59,467 bases of DNA, taken from Desulfoscipio geothermicus. Its GTDB lineage: Bacteria > Bacillota > Desulfotomaculia > Desulfotomaculales > Desulfallaceae. The stretch is taken from the NCBI GenBank assembly GCA_016841205.1, contig JAENZP010000009.1, positions 5,808 through 65,274 of the forward strand, in the 5' to 3' direction. The notes beneath the pieces are model-generated. The model worked only from the letters and a program-made list of their open reading frames with translations, had not been told where the DNA came from and did not search any database. Made by a program: the position numbers and the translations under genes. Shown in pieces: positions 26,532-36,518 of this stretch (positions are counted from its first letter, which is position 1; each line of letters begins with the position of its first letter).

Positions 26532-28367
26532 GTGAAAAGTCACATGCGGTTAGGCCTTTTATTAATTTGTGATACTTTTTTAATTAACCTATCAATTATC
26601 TTCGCTTACATGCTAAGGTTTGAAGACTTGCATCTAACCGGTACATACCTTCTGCAATACTATAAAATTGCTCCTGTTGTTGTTTTGATCTACTTAACCG
26701 TCTTTTATATCATGAAACTATACAACCGGGTATGGGCCTATGCCAGTATAAGCGAGCTGTTGGCCATTGTTCAGGCGGTAACGCTGGGCAGCCTTGGCGT
26801 TATCGGCCTTACATATTTATTTGAGTACCTGCTGCCCCGCAGCATCATATTGTCATCTTGGGCTTTATTAATTTTACTGGTGGGTGCTTCCAGGCTAAGC
26901 TGGCGCATCTTGTTGAACCGCAAAAAAGGCAATGGTCACTACGGCAGGCGCACCTTGATCATTGGCGCGGGAGATGCCGGAGTACTAGTGGCTCGGGAAC
27001 TAAAAAACCACGATAGTGGTCTGCTGCCGGTAGGTTTTATCGACGATGATAAGAGCAAGCAAAAAATGCATGTGCTGGATCTGCCGGTATTGGGTACCAG
27101 GGAACGGATTCCTTTTGTGATCAGGCTCTATAACATTCAGGTCATTATCATTGCTATGCCCTCTGCGGATGCACAAACCGTAAGGGAAATATTCTCACTA
27201 TGCAAACAGTCCAGCCTAGAGGTAAAAATACTGCCCGGTATGTACCAACTTATTGACGGCCGGGTATCCGTAAGTAACTTACGCCCTGTGAAGATTGAAG
27301 ACTTACTGCACCGCGAGCCGGTGAAACTGGACCTGAAGGAAATATCTGGTTATATCAAGGGGGAAACCGTATTGGTTACCGGGGCAGGGGGTTCCATAGG
27401 CTCGGAGCTCTGCCGGCAGGTAGCAGGCTTTGGCCCTAAAAGGCTGATACTGTTGGGCCACGGAGAAAACAGTATCCACAAAATCTGGCTGGAACTGGTC
27501 GATAAGTTTCCGGGACTGTCCCTGGGTATAGAAATTGCAGACGTCCGGGATCGGGCGAAGATTAACTATATATTTCAAAAATACCATCCAGAATTGGTAT
27601 TTCACGCTGCTGCTCACAAACATGTGCCCTTGATGGAATTGCATCCGGATGAAGCAGTTAAAACAAATATATTTGGTACAAAAAACTTGGCTGAGGCGGC
27701 GGACAACGCGGGCACCAAAACCTTTGTGCTAATTTCTACCGATAAGGCGGTAAACCCCTCTAGCGTAATGGGGGCCACTAAGCGTATGGCTGAGCTTATT
27801 GTGCAGCACATGGCCAGGATCAGCCAGACTCGGTTTGTGGCCGTAAGGTTCGGAAATGTGCTTGGCAGTCGGGGCAGTGTTGTGCCCATATTCGAAGAGC
27901 AAATTAAAAAAGGCGGCCCGGTTACCGTTACCGACCCGGAAATGAAACGTTATTTTATGACCATTCCGGAAGCGGTTCATCTTGTCATCCAAGCGGGCTC
28001 TATGGCGGACGGGGGTGAAGTGTTCATTCTGGATATGGGGCAGCCGGTAAAAATAGTGGACTTGGCTATGGAAATGATCAGGCTTTCCGGTTTGGAGCCC
28101 GAAAAGGACATTAAAATAAAATTCGTGGGCATTAGGCCTGGGGAAAAAATGTTCGAGGAATTGCTTACCGCTGAGGAAGGTTCCGCCGCTACAAAACATA
28201 AAAGGATATTCGTGGCCAGGCCTTGCTTGGTGGAAATATCCGCTCTGGAGCGGGAGCTGCTTGCATTGGCCCAAAATTCCACTCGGCTTAAAGACGACGA
28301 TGTATTTACCGCCCTGAGGTCGATATTGCCTAATTTTAAAAGTTATAGGCAGGAGCAGGCGATGTAG
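26532..28367 (+). CDS. Membrane-bound UDP-sugar 4,6-dehydratase-like protein (CapD/PglF/FlaA1 family)
   Basis: 611 aa from GTG 26532. Four N-terminal membrane helices (to about residue 125), a CoA-binding-like Rossmann domain (LIIGAGDAGVLVARE, about 140), then the SDR domain with GAGGSIGSELCRQ (about 285), SADKA-type STDKAVNPSSVMGATKRMAE, and RFGNVLGSRGSVVPIF. The Tyr of the usual YxxxK is Met here (MGATK), as in PglF and WbpM. These enzymes make UDP-4-keto-6-deoxy sugars for surface glycans. Being next to the motility genes, it could also serve flagellin glycosylation (inference). Confidence 0.92.
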   Translation: MKSHMRLGLLLICDTFLINLSIIFAYMLRFEDLHLTGTYLLQYYKIAPVVVLIYLTVFYIMKLYNRVWAYASISELLAIVQAVTLGSLGVIGLTYLFEYLLPRSIILSSWALLILLVGASRLSWRILLNRKKGNGHYGRRTLIIGAGDAGVLVARELKNHDSGLLPVGFIDDDKSKQKMHVLDLPVLGTRERIPFVIRLYNIQVIIIAMPSADAQTVREIFSLCKQSSLEVKILPGMYQLIDGRVSVSNLRPVKIEDLLHREPVKLDLKEISGYIKGETVLVTGAGGSIGSELCRQVAGFGPKRLILLGHGENSIHKIWLELVDKFPGLSLGIEIADVRDRAKINYIFQKYHPELVFHAAAHKHVPLMELHPDEAVKTNIFGTKNLAEAADNAGTKTFVLISTDKAVNPSSVMGATKRMAELIVQHMARISQTRFVAVRFGNVLGSRGSVVPIFEEQIKKGGPVTVTDPEMKRYFMTIPEAVHLVIQAGSMADGGEVFILDMGQPVKIVDLAMEMIRLSGLEPEKDIKIKFVGIRPGEKMFEELLTAEEGSAATKHKRIFVARPCLVEISALERELLALAQNSTRLKDDDVFTALRSILPNFKSYRQEQAM

Positions 28368-28385
28368 GGAAAATATAATTCTTGT

Positions 28386-28422
28386 AAAGGGACGCCCCCA
28401 ATTTGGGAGGCGTCCCTTTTTG
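28386..28422 (+). terminator. Rho-independent terminator
   Basis: AAGGGACGCC / GGCGTCCCTT with an inner CCC/GGG, then TTTTT. Separates the surface-glycan genes from chemotaxis. Confidence 0.9.
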
Positions 28423-28528
28423 AGTTTTACGGGGGGTAAATTGATTTAGAACTTGCTTCTAATTACTTAAGGTTTATGCTGCAAAATGCAAATAACAAAA
28501 ATGCTATTGAAAAGGAGGGGATAATTAT

Positions 28529-28556
28529 TAAAGTTTTAAGTTTTTAAAGCCGATAA
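28529..28556 (+). promoter_or_regulatory. Sigma-D (sigma-28) type promoter for the MCP gene
   Basis: TAAA at 28529-28532, 16-nt spacer, GCCGATAA at 28549-28556. This is almost the B. subtilis sigma-D consensus (TAAA-N15-GCCGATAT). It lies 117 nt before the MCP start. Confidence 0.8.
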
Positions 28557-28673
28557 TTAGATTAAAATGTTTTTTTTGTAAAGGGTTTTATTTCGAATGC
28601 CCGAAAGGAGGTTTAACTAGTTTAGTAACTACTAAGATAAAATGTTGGTAATAACAAAACAGGAGGAAGTTGC

Positions 28674-30272
28674 ATGAAACTAAAACTGGGTACCAAGATT
28701 GCTTCATGTTTTATAATTATGTTAATTATGGTTTTGTTTATGGGAGTTAGTGCATTTTTATCATTTAGAAATATAACTAATAATATTGCAGAAGTTTATG
28801 CAGCAAATCAAATTTTAATAACAAATATGAAGATAGACAATGCCGTTTCAACAGCAGCAGCTTCGCTTCGGGGATTTATCGCTTACGGTGATGAAAAGTT
28901 TTACGTACAAACAGAGGATGCTTTAAAAACGGCTTTAGAGTTAGAAAACCAGTTGCTAGGAGCAGTAAGTGATGAAAAAAAAGAAAATGTAAAAACCCTA
29001 ATTAACAACACAACCAAATACGGAGATAGCTTTGTTAATAAATTATCGCCTGTGGTAAGGCTATATATAAAGGAGCTTAATGCGGGTAACAAAAAGCAGG
29101 CTGATGCTTACTTTACTGAGCTTAATTCCATTGCATCCGACAATACAGCAAGGATCAACGAGATTGCACAAATTGTTGATGAATTAATCTCAGAGAACAA
29201 CGAAAGAGTTAATAACACACTTCTGGCAACAAAAGAACAAGCTAATAGAACTATAAATATTAACTTAGTAATTACTGTTGTGGCCATTGTTATAAGCCTA
29301 GTTTTAGCCATATTCCTAACTAAAATGATTCGAAATCCCATTCAAAAAATGGTTATAGGTGCACGAAGGATAGCGGACGGGGATTTCACAGGTCGTGTGG
29401 AATTTAATTTACAAGATGAAATTGGTGATTTAGATAAGGGAATTAAACAAATAAAAGAAAACTTTAAAGAAATTATATTGAGTCTTAAAAACAGTTCCGA
29501 TCTCTTGATGGATTCTTCTCAGCAGCTTGCTGCTCAAGCCCAACAAACTACCGCCGGGGCTACTGAAACGGCTTCAACGATGAACGAAATTGCGACTACG
29601 GTGGATAATATGTCCCAGAATACTCAGACCGTTTCTCAGCAAGCTAATTTGGCTTCTCAGCACGCAGATAAAGGTAACCAAGGTATTGAAATGGTTACAG
29701 GACAAATGCAAGATATCGCAGCAGCTACAGAACAGGTAGATAAATCCATTATTTCTTTAAAAACCGCAATTAATAGAATTGGTCAGTTTGTTGAAGTTAT
29801 TACTAATATTGCCGATCAAACAAATTTATTAGCCCTAAATGCCGCCATTGAAGCCGCGAGGGCTGGTGAGGCCGGAAGAGGTTTTGCGGTAGTAGCGGAG
29901 GAAGTGCGCAAGTTAGCTGAACAATCTGCACAATCAACTAAAGAAATAACCGTATTAATTAAAGAAATCACTGAACAGTCGGAATTAGCTGTACATGCTA
30001 TAAATACCAGCAATGAAAAAGTTTCACAAGGTAATGAAATTGTTACTGAAGTAGGTAAAAGCTTTGCTGAGATAATCAATGCGGTTAGAGAACTATCCGA
30101 ACAAGTCCAAGATGTTGCAGCTTCAGCGCAGCAAGTATCCGCGGGCATACAGAATGTTGCCGGCACTACAGAGGAACAAACCGCAGCCATGGAAGAAGTA
30201 TCTGCCGCCACAGAAAGCCTAAGCAAATTGGCTGATCAGCTTAATGCAAAAATGAATAAATTTAAGTTGTAA
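28674..30272 (+). CDS. Methyl-accepting chemotaxis protein
   Basis: 532 aa, ATG 28674 after AGGAGG. Membrane helix (about residues 10-30), a helical sensing domain of about 160 residues, second helix (about 197-219), HAMP (to about 275), then the methyl-accepting signalling domain with the conserved hairpin tip [19 protein letters not shown]-like sequence ([19 protein letters not shown]) and [14 protein letters not shown]. Four-helix-type sensor; ligand unknown. It heads an operon with the cheW that starts 13 nt later and sits behind a sigma-D promoter. Confidence 0.95.
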   Translation: MKLKLGTKIASCFIIMLIMVLFMGVSAFLSFRNITNNIAEVYAANQILITNMKIDNAVSTAAASLRGFIAYGDEKFYVQTEDALKTALELENQLLGAVSDEKKENVKTLINNTTKYGDSFVNKLSPVVRLYIKELNAGNKKQADAYFTELNSIASDNTARINEIAQIVDELISENNERVNNTLLATKEQANRTININLVITVVAIVISLVLAIFLTKMIRNPIQKMVIGARRIADGDFTGRVEFNLQDEIGDLDKGIKQIKENFKEIILSLKNSSDLLMDSSQQLAAQAQQTTAGATETASTMNEIATTVDNMSQNTQTVSQQANLASQHADKGNQGIEMVTGQMQDIAAATEQVDKSIISLKTAINRIGQFVEVITNIADQTNLLALNAAIEAARAGEAGRGFAVVAEEVRKLAEQSAQSTKEITVLIKEITEQSELAVHAINTSNEKVSQGNEIVTEVGKSFAEIINAVRELSEQVQDVAASAQQVSAGIQNVAGTTEEQTAAMEEVSAATESLSKLADQLNAKMNKFKL

Positions 30273-30285
30273 TGGGGGATCTAAC

Positions 30286-30705
30286 ATGGAGGAAAATAAC
30301 CAGTTGGTGGTTTTTGGATTAAACGATCAACATTATGGCCTTCAGATAGAAAATGTATCGGAAATTATACGTATAATGGATATAACCAGGGTTCCTAATA
30401 CGCAGTATTACTGCAAGGGTATTATAAACCTGAGAGGATCCATTGTGCCCGTTATTAGCTTAAGCTTGCGACTGGGTTTGGAAGAGTATGAGACAGGCAG
30501 AGACTCCCGTATTATGGTAGCTGAGACAGCTAAAGGAAAGTTGGGTCTAATTGTTGATAATGTATATTCTGTAACGAGGTATTCAGATGATGAAGTAGAA
30601 AAATCCGAAGCGATGAGCGGGGAAGACAGGTTTATAAAAGGAATCCTTAAAAAGGAAGACGGTATGGTTTTGTTATTAAATTTGGGAGAGATTATGGAGG
30701 ATTGA
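30286..30705 (+). CDS. cheW: CheW chemotaxis coupling protein (first copy)
   Basis: 139 aa, ATG 30286. Single CheW domain: VFGLNDQHYGLQIENVSEIIR, VPNTQYYCKGIINLRGSIVPVI, and a C-terminal EDGMVLLLNL. Links receptors to CheA. It is the closest partner of the MCP, and its transcript ends at the hairpin 30724-30753. About 30-40 percent similar by eye to the second CheW at 32514, so they are old paralogues. Confidence 0.93.
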   Translation: MEENNQLVVFGLNDQHYGLQIENVSEIIRIMDITRVPNTQYYCKGIINLRGSIVPVISLSLRLGLEEYETGRDSRIMVAETAKGKLGLIVDNVYSVTRYSDDEVEKSEAMSGEDRFIKGILKKEDGMVLLLNLGEIMED

Positions 30706-30723
30706 ACAGTTGCTTTTTTATTA

Positions 30724-30757
30724 AGAGTCCCTCTTAACTTGAAGAGGGACTCTATTC
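30724..30757 (+). terminator. Hairpin terminator after cheW
   Basis: Perfect 12-bp stem AGAGTCCCTCTT / AAGAGGGACTCT with a 6-nt loop. The T tract afterwards is poor (ATTCACATG), so termination may be partial. Confidence 0.65.
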
Positions 30758-30874
30758 ACATGTTCACTTTTTTATTTATAATATGCAGGATTTTAATAGA
30801 AAATGAAGAAAAATTACTAATTTAATTAGAATAAATTGTATTAAGGTCTTTTTACCCAAACGGGGGTTAGTATT

Positions 30875-31666
30875 TTGGTTAACAGGCGCAGTCACAAAAA
30901 AAAAGAAGAGAGTAGTAGCGAACGCTGGTTAGTAACCTATGTTGATATGATTACTCTGCTGCTGATTTTTTTTATTGTTATGTATACGTTAAGTAAAGTC
31001 GATGTAGCTAAATTCGAAACACTGGCTGAATCACTATCCGCAGTCTTCGGTGCGGGAGGGATGGTGTTAGACAGCCCGGGTCCGGAGGTTATCCCCGGAT
31101 CTCCCCCGGAGAAAATACATGATGTTGTTGAACAGGATGAACAAATTAAAGAACAGCTGGAGTTAATGCAGCTGAGCAATTTACAAAAAAAGCTCGAAGA
31201 ATATATTGAGAAAAACGGACTTGCATCCAGGGTTTCAGTTGACATGGAAGAAAGGGGTATTGTGCTAAGTTTTCAGGAAGCGGTTTTATTTGATCTGGGC
31301 TCTGCTCAACTGACCCCATATGCATATCAAATATTAACAAAATTAACACCCCTAATGATAAATATACCTAATTACATTCGTATTGAAGGGCATACCGATG
31401 ATTTGCCAATTAGCACTTCCCGATATCCGTCCAACTGGGAGCTGTCTGCAGCCAGATCTACTAATGTGCTGCAGGCAATGATCAATGATTTCGGATTTGC
31501 CCCATGGAAGATGTCCGCCACTGCATATGGGCAATACAGGCCCAGGGTAACCAACAGCAGCTCTGAAAACCGTCAACTTAATCGCCGGGTCGACCTGGTA
31601 ATCTTACGCAATAAGTTTGCTGAAGTTGAGCCAAATAACATTCTAAATTCAACTGTAACAAACTAG
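30875..31666 (+). CDS. motB: MotB, flagellar stator protein
   Basis: 263 aa from TTG 30875, with CGGGGGTTAG upstream. One membrane helix with the proton/ion-binding Asp24 (TYVDMITLLLIFFIVMY), a plug/linker, then an OmpA-like peptidoglycan-binding domain (about 140-250; IEGHTDDLPI, SNWELSAARSTNV, NRRVDLVI). Binds peptidoglycan and anchors the stator. Here it precedes motA. Confidence 0.94.
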   Translation: MVNRRSHKKKEESSSERWLVTYVDMITLLLIFFIVMYTLSKVDVAKFETLAESLSAVFGAGGMVLDSPGPEVIPGSPPEKIHDVVEQDEQIKEQLELMQLSNLQKKLEEYIEKNGLASRVSVDMEERGIVLSFQEAVLFDLGSAQLTPYAYQILTKLTPLMINIPNYIRIEGHTDDLPISTSRYPSNWELSAARSTNVLQAMINDFGFAPWKMSATAYGQYRPRVTNSSSENRQLNRRVDLVILRNKFAEVEPNNILNSTVTN

Positions 31667-31708
31667 CATTTTAATGTTTATAAATTGTAAAGGAATGGAT
31701 AAAAAATT

Positions 31709-32494
31709 ATGGATTTAGCAACTATATTTGGATTTTTCACCGGTATACTCTCATTACTGGTTGGTTTTATGTTGGAAGGAGGGAGTGTGGCGGCCTTGTT
31801 TCAGCCTAGTGCCGCGTTGATAGTTTTCGGAGGCACTTTTGGAGCCACACTTTTTAGCTTTTCCCCCGGTGATTTTAAGGCTTTGCCGCAAATGATAAAA
31901 ATAGCTCTTTTTAACAAACCTTATGACCCAGCAAAAACCATTGATAATATTATAGCCCTGGCCGAAGAAGCCCGGCGGGAAGGGCTATTGTATTTGGAAA
32001 ACCGACTTGAGGAAATTGATGATACCTTTTTTAAAAGAGGGCTGCAGTTGGTGATAGACGGCACTGACCCGGATTTGGTAAAAAATATTATGGAAGTCGA
32101 AATTTATACTATAGAGGAGCGCCACAGTATAGGTGCAAAAATATTTCAAGTTGCTGGCGGTTATGCGCCCACAATGGGTATCATAGGTACAGTGATGGGT
32201 TTAGTGCACGTTTTGGGAAACATGAGTAACCCTGATACCCTTGGTTCTGCCATTGCCGTGGCATTTATGGCCACTCTTTACGGTGTAGGCAGTGCTAACT
32301 TGCTCTGGCTTCCTCTAGCTACCAAGTTATCCAACATAAGCGATAAAGAAATATTATTAAAACAGCTTATGATGGAAGGTATTATTGCTTTACAGGCAGG
32401 GTACAACCCAATTCTGATCAGGGAAAGGTTGGTATCCTATCTTAACCCGTCAAAAAGACAAACAGAGGGAGAAGATAATCCCGAAGAAGAATAA
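31709..32494 (+). CDS. motA: MotA, flagellar stator protein
   Basis: 261 aa, ATG 31709. Four membrane helices, with the family motifs FFTGILSLLVGFMLEGG, AALIVFGGTFGATL, and GYAPTMGIIGTVMGLVHVL...GSAIAVAFMATLYGVGSANL. Cytoplasmic loop has the charged residues that touch FliG. Partner of MotB upstream; the gene order motB-motA is the reverse of the common order. Confidence 0.95.
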   Translation: MDLATIFGFFTGILSLLVGFMLEGGSVAALFQPSAALIVFGGTFGATLFSFSPGDFKALPQMIKIALFNKPYDPAKTIDNIIALAEEARREGLLYLENRLEEIDDTFFKRGLQLVIDGTDPDLVKNIMEVEIYTIEERHSIGAKIFQVAGGYAPTMGIIGTVMGLVHVLGNMSNPDTLGSAIAVAFMATLYGVGSANLLWLPLATKLSNISDKEILLKQLMMEGIIALQAGYNPILIRERLVSYLNPSKRQTEGEDNPEEE

Positions 32495-32513
32495 ATCAGA
32501 GGAGGCTTTTTAA

Positions 32514-32981
32514 TTGTCTACTGAAATAATTAATTTACAAATTGCAGTATTTTCGATAATTGATCAATATTTCGGTATAGATATATCTTTGGTATCAGAG
32601 ATTATTCGCCTGGAAAAAATCACCTCTACACCAAACGCTCCCGCATATGTGGAGGGAATAATTAATATCAGGGGAGAAATAGTGCCGGCTGTTAATTTAC
32701 ATGTGCTGTTTAATATTCAGGCCAATGAATGGACAGAAAACAACCGGGTTATTGTAGTGGAAACAAAAGAGAATAAATTTGGCATCATTGTTGACGGTGT
32801 TTCTGAAGTAAGAAAGATCAGAGCGGATATGATTAAACCCGTGCCGCCCAGTATTAGTGTTGATCAACATTACCTGAAGGGTATAATCCTGGATGATCAA
32901 GACTTAATTGTGCTGGTGGATTTGCAGCAGCTTCTACCCAACAAGGATATGCAACAATTGAAGCAATTAACAGAAAACTAA
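32514..32981 (+). CDS. cheW: CheW chemotaxis coupling protein (second copy)
   Basis: 155 aa from TTG 32514 with AGAGGAGGC upstream. Single CheW domain: FSIIDQYFGIDISLVSEIIR, TPNAPAYVEGIINIRGEIVPAVNL, GIILDDQDLIVLVDL. Lies directly before cheA in the motA-cheW-cheA-cheB run. Confidence 0.94.
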   Translation: MSTEIINLQIAVFSIIDQYFGIDISLVSEIIRLEKITSTPNAPAYVEGIINIRGEIVPAVNLHVLFNIQANEWTENNRVIVVETKENKFGIIVDGVSEVRKIRADMIKPVPPSISVDQHYLKGIILDDQDLIVLVDLQQLLPNKDMQQLKQLTEN

Positions 32982-32999
32982 AAATGAGAGGGTGATACG

Positions 33000-35114
33000 G
33001 TGTTTAGTAATGAGGAAATTGCAATCTTCCAGGAAGAACTGGAAGAAAAAATGCAAATAATCAGCGACAATGTACTTCTATTAGAACAGCAGCAAGCCAC
33101 ACCCGAGGTTATTCAGGAAATATTTCGGGCCGCTCATACCATAAAGGGATCTTCCGCTGTAATGGGTTACGACAAAATGACAGAATTAACCCATGAGTTG
33201 GAAAGCTTATTTGATGAAATACGTCATGATCGGTTGGAAATAACCGGTGACTTGGTGGACGTGCTCTTTGAAGCCGTGGACAAGCTCAGTGATTTAAAAG
33301 ACGAAATAACAGGCAATGCCAATGAGAATGTGGATATCAGTCAGGTTTTACAGAGAATCAAACAAGTTAAGCAAACACCAGGTGTCGAAACTAATAACCA
33401 ATATGGGACCAAGCACCAGTATAGTCCTAAAATGTCAATAGTAAGTGATTACGAACAATCTTTAGCGGAGATCGAAGTTGATGACGTATCCGAGGATGTC
33501 ATCGGGGAAGCGGAAATCCGTGGCTACCATGCCTATGGCCTACAGGTTGTTTTTGCAGAAGACTGCCAGATGAAAGAAGTGCGCGCTTTTCTGCTCATTG
33601 AAACGTTAGAGCAGGTAGGCGAGATTATTAAAACCAACCCCCAAATGGAAGAAATTCAAAGCGAGCATTTTAACAACAGTATAGCACTGATTATTATCAG
33701 TCAGTCAGACATTGACCAGGTTAAAAACTTAGCCCTCTCGGTAGCGGAAATCAATGCTGTACATATACAAAATATTAGAATTAATAATACTCTGGAGCAG
33801 GAAATGAAAAATTCATCGGACCGGGAAAACACAGTCGAAGCAGCACCTGCTGTTGTAAATCTGCCTAACATTGCTGACAATGGTCCAAAGAAAACCATAA
33901 AAACCGTCCGGATAGACGTGGAGAAATTAAACACCCTGATGAATCTGGTAGGGGAACTGGTAATCGAACGCACCAGGTTGGAGCGTTTTGTAAACGTATT
34001 TGAAAGCAAATTCGGCTCCGAGGACATTGCCGAAGATATATTGGAAATATCCAGCCACCTGGGCAAAGTTACCACTGATTTGCAGGACGAAATCATGAAG
34101 GCGCGCATGTTGCCCGTTGCCCAGGTGTTCAATCGTTTTCCTCGTATGGTAAGAGATATTGCTCATAAACTAGGCAAGGAAATTGACTTTATTATCGAAG
34201 GTAAAGAAACCGAACTTGATCGTAATGTGATTGAAGTTATCGGAGATCCCTTAATCCACCTGTTAAGGAACTCCATTGACCATGGTATTGAAGACGCCAA
34301 GGAAAGGCAACGCCTGGGCAAACCCGTTCAGGGCTTTCTCAAGCTAAAGGCATCTTATTCCGAAGGCCACATAGTCATAACTGTGGAGGATGACGGGCGA
34401 GGTATGGATGCGCGGAAAATAAAGAAAAAAGCCCTGCAGCGAGGCTTAATAACACAGGAGCAATCTGACCGGATGAGTGACCGGGAAGCCCAGGAGCTTA
34501 TTTTTGCACCGGGTTTCTCAACGGTGGAGGAAGACCATGTAAGCGATATTTCCGGACGGGGTGTCGGTATGGACATAGTACGCACCCAAATAGAAAATAT
34601 CAATGGCACAGTGGATTATTACACCGTGCCTGGTCAGGGTACCCGGTTTTCCATAAAGCTGCCGTTAACTCTGGCCATAATTCGTGCGCTAATGGTCGAA
34701 CACGGCTCCAGGACATACGCATTTCCACTGACCTACGTGGTGGAAACTCTTTATGTCAATCGTTCGGATATAAAGACCATCAGGTATTCCAAAGTGATAA
34801 TCATTCGTGGCCAGGTATGTCCTTTAAAACGACTGGGAGATATTTTCAATCATGAAACATCAAAAACTGATGATGACAAAGTTTATGTGGTCATTGTCGG
34901 TTCGGGTGACCGCAAACTAGGTATTATAGTGGATGAATTAATTGGTGAACAAGAGATAGTCATCAAATCGCTGGGCTCTTACCTTGGTCAGGTGGAAGGA
35001 TTGGCCGGAGCGGCCATATTGGGAGACGGTAAAGTATCCTTGATTGTTGACGTGCGAAGCCTTGTAAGAAGCGCGGGCTCCGAGGAGGCCTTGTTATATG
35101 CTGCGGCCAATTAA
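33000..35114 (+). CDS. cheA: CheA chemotaxis histidine kinase
   Basis: 704 aa from GTG 33000 with GAGGGTGA upstream. HPt domain with phospho-acceptor His46 (FRAAHTIKGSSAVMG), a P2-like CheY/CheB-binding region (about 175-265), dimerisation domain starting KTVRIDVEKLNTLMN (about 300), HATPase with N box (HLLRNSIDHGIE), DDGRGMD and GRGVGMDIVRTQIE, then a CheW-like regulatory domain. All expected catalytic elements are intact. Overlaps cheB by 17 nt. The matching cheY is not in this window. Confidence 0.96.
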   Translation: MFSNEEIAIFQEELEEKMQIISDNVLLLEQQQATPEVIQEIFRAAHTIKGSSAVMGYDKMTELTHELESLFDEIRHDRLEITGDLVDVLFEAVDKLSDLKDEITGNANENVDISQVLQRIKQVKQTPGVETNNQYGTKHQYSPKMSIVSDYEQSLAEIEVDDVSEDVIGEAEIRGYHAYGLQVVFAEDCQMKEVRAFLLIETLEQVGEIIKTNPQMEEIQSEHFNNSIALIIISQSDIDQVKNLALSVAEINAVHIQNIRINNTLEQEMKNSSDRENTVEAAPAVVNLPNIADNGPKKTIKTVRIDVEKLNTLMNLVGELVIERTRLERFVNVFESKFGSEDIAEDILEISSHLGKVTTDLQDEIMKARMLPVAQVFNRFPRMVRDIAHKLGKEIDFIIEGKETELDRNVIEVIGDPLIHLLRNSIDHGIEDAKERQRLGKPVQGFLKLKASYSEGHIVITVEDDGRGMDARKIKKKALQRGLITQEQSDRMSDREAQELIFAPGFSTVEEDHVSDISGRGVGMDIVRTQIENINGTVDYYTVPGQGTRFSIKLPLTLAIIRALMVEHGSRTYAFPLTYVVETLYVNRSDIKTIRYSKVIIIRGQVCPLKRLGDIFNHETSKTDDDKVYVVIVGSGDRKLGIIVDELIGEQEIVIKSLGSYLGQVEGLAGAAILGDGKVSLIVDVRSLVRSAGSEEALLYAAAN

Positions 35115-36132
35115 GGTGCTGGTGGTGGATGACTCTGCTTTAATGCGCCGGGTCATCACCCGTATTCTGGAATCACAGGCTGATATTAAAGTAATCGATA
35201 CTGCTGCCAACGGTCAGGAAGCCATTAAAAAAGCAATCGCGCTGCGGCCTGATGTAGTAACTATGGATGTGGAAATGCCCGGTATGAATGGTGTGTCCAC
35301 CGTAACCACGCTGATGCGGGAATGCCCCGTGCCCGTGGTCATGCTTAGCGCCCATACCACCGAAGGCGCTAGGGTTACTATGGAAGCACTGGCAGCCGGT
35401 GCGGTTGATTTTGTCCCCAAACCCCTCAAGGCGGGAGATACCGAAAAAATGGCACGTGAATTGGCAAGGAAGGTTAGGGTTGCTAGGCGGGCGGTAATGA
35501 AAAAATACCCTGCATCCTCTGTAATACCACGGCCTGCAGTTAAATCATCACCAGGTAAAATGGAACTGCTTGCGATTGGCTCATCCACCGGAGGCCCGGC
35601 GGCGCTGCAAGTTCTGTTACCTGTACTGCCTGCCGAACTGCCCTGTGGAGTGGTAGTGGTGCAGCATATCCCGGTGGGGTTTAGTGGCCCAATGGCAGAG
35701 CATTTAAACCATAAGTGCAAACTAGAGGTAAAACATGCCGAGCACGGCGACCGGATTTTACCCGGTCAAGTACTGGTGGCGCCGGCAGGCTATGACCTGA
35801 CCTTCAGCAGACATGCCGGTCAGTTGAGCGTAATATTGGACAAAGGAAATAAACCGGTGCCGCCCGGAGGCTTTCGACCTTCAGTAGACGTAATGATGAA
35901 CTCAGCGGCGGAAGTGGCAGGCAGCCGGACGATGGGCGTACTGTTAACCGGCATGGGCCGGGACGGCGCCCGGGGGATGCTGGCTATTAAACAGCGTGGC
36001 GGGTATACCGTCGCGCAGGACGAAAGCACTTGTGTGGTCTACGGCATGCCCAAAGCTGCGGCCGAACTGGGCGCCACGCAAAGAATTCTCCCCCTGCCCC
36101 AAATTACCGGGGAAATTTTACGAATCGTATAA
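35098..36132 (+). CDS. cheB: CheB, receptor methylesterase/deamidase response regulator
   Basis: 344 aa, ATG 35098, overlapping cheA. Receiver domain with DD (11-12), phospho-acceptor Asp57 (VTMDVEMPGMNG) and Lys in VPKPL; C-terminal methylesterase with catalytic Ser (GSSTGGPAAL), His (VVQHIPVGF) and Asp (TGMGRDGARGM). Removes methyl groups from receptors. No cheR is seen here. Confidence 0.96.
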   Translation: MLRPIKVLVVDDSALMRRVITRILESQADIKVIDTAANGQEAIKKAIALRPDVVTMDVEMPGMNGVSTVTTLMRECPVPVVMLSAHTTEGARVTMEALAAGAVDFVPKPLKAGDTEKMARELARKVRVARRAVMKKYPASSVIPRPAVKSSPGKMELLAIGSSTGGPAALQVLLPVLPAELPCGVVVVQHIPVGFSGPMAEHLNHKCKLEVKHAEHGDRILPGQVLVAPAGYDLTFSRHAGQLSVILDKGNKPVPPGGFRPSVDVMMNSAAEVAGSRTMGVLLTGMGRDGARGMLAIKQRGGYTVAQDESTCVVYGMPKAAAELGATQRILPLPQITGEILRIV

Positions 36133-36156
36133 AGTTCATAAAATATTTACCGAATA
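36130..36156 (+). promoter_or_regulatory. Possible sigma-D promoter for the flgM operon
   Basis: TAAA 36130-36133 (overlapping the cheB stop), 15-nt spacer, ACCGAATA at 36149-36156. The minus-10 departs from GCCGATAT at three places, so this is weaker than the other three. Confidence 0.45.
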
Positions 36157-36197
36157 TATATAATAACAATGCAATTTAAAAAGGGCGGGTGAAAGAT

Positions 36198-36488
36198 ATG
36201 AAAATCACCCATCTGGGGTCAGGTATGATTGATACCTACAAAGCCCAGCATGACAAAAATAAAAACATTAAGCAAAACAATAGTGCGCAGGAAAGAGACC
36301 GGGCGGAGATATCCTCTGCCGGCAAAGAGCTGCAGACATATAGGTCGAAACTTAAAGAAATGCCCGATGTCCGGCAGGAACGGGTAGAGGCTTTAAAAAC
36401 CCAGATTAAAAACGGTGATTACGAACCTTCCGCGGAAAAAATAGCTGAAGGAATCTTAAGAGAACGGCACCTGGATACCAAGGTTTAA
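36198..36488 (+). CDS. flgM: FlgM, anti-sigma-D factor
   Basis: 96 aa from ATG 36198, with GGGCGGGTGA upstream; a GTG at 36189 overlaps that site and is rejected. The C-terminal half carries the FlgM signature: RAEISSAGKELQ, MPDVRQERVEALK, KNGDYEPSAEKIAEGIL. Holds sigma-D inactive until the hook is finished and it is exported. First gene of the late flagellar block, and sigma-D-type promoters lie before the MCP, flagellin and fliD genes. Confidence 0.88.
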   Translation: MKITHLGSGMIDTYKAQHDKNKNIKQNNSAQERDRAEISSAGKELQTYRSKLKEMPDVRQERVEALKTQIKNGDYEPSAEKIAEGILRERHLDTKV

Positions 36489-36518
36489 TCACTTCAGCTG
36501 AAAAATGGGGGTGTATTT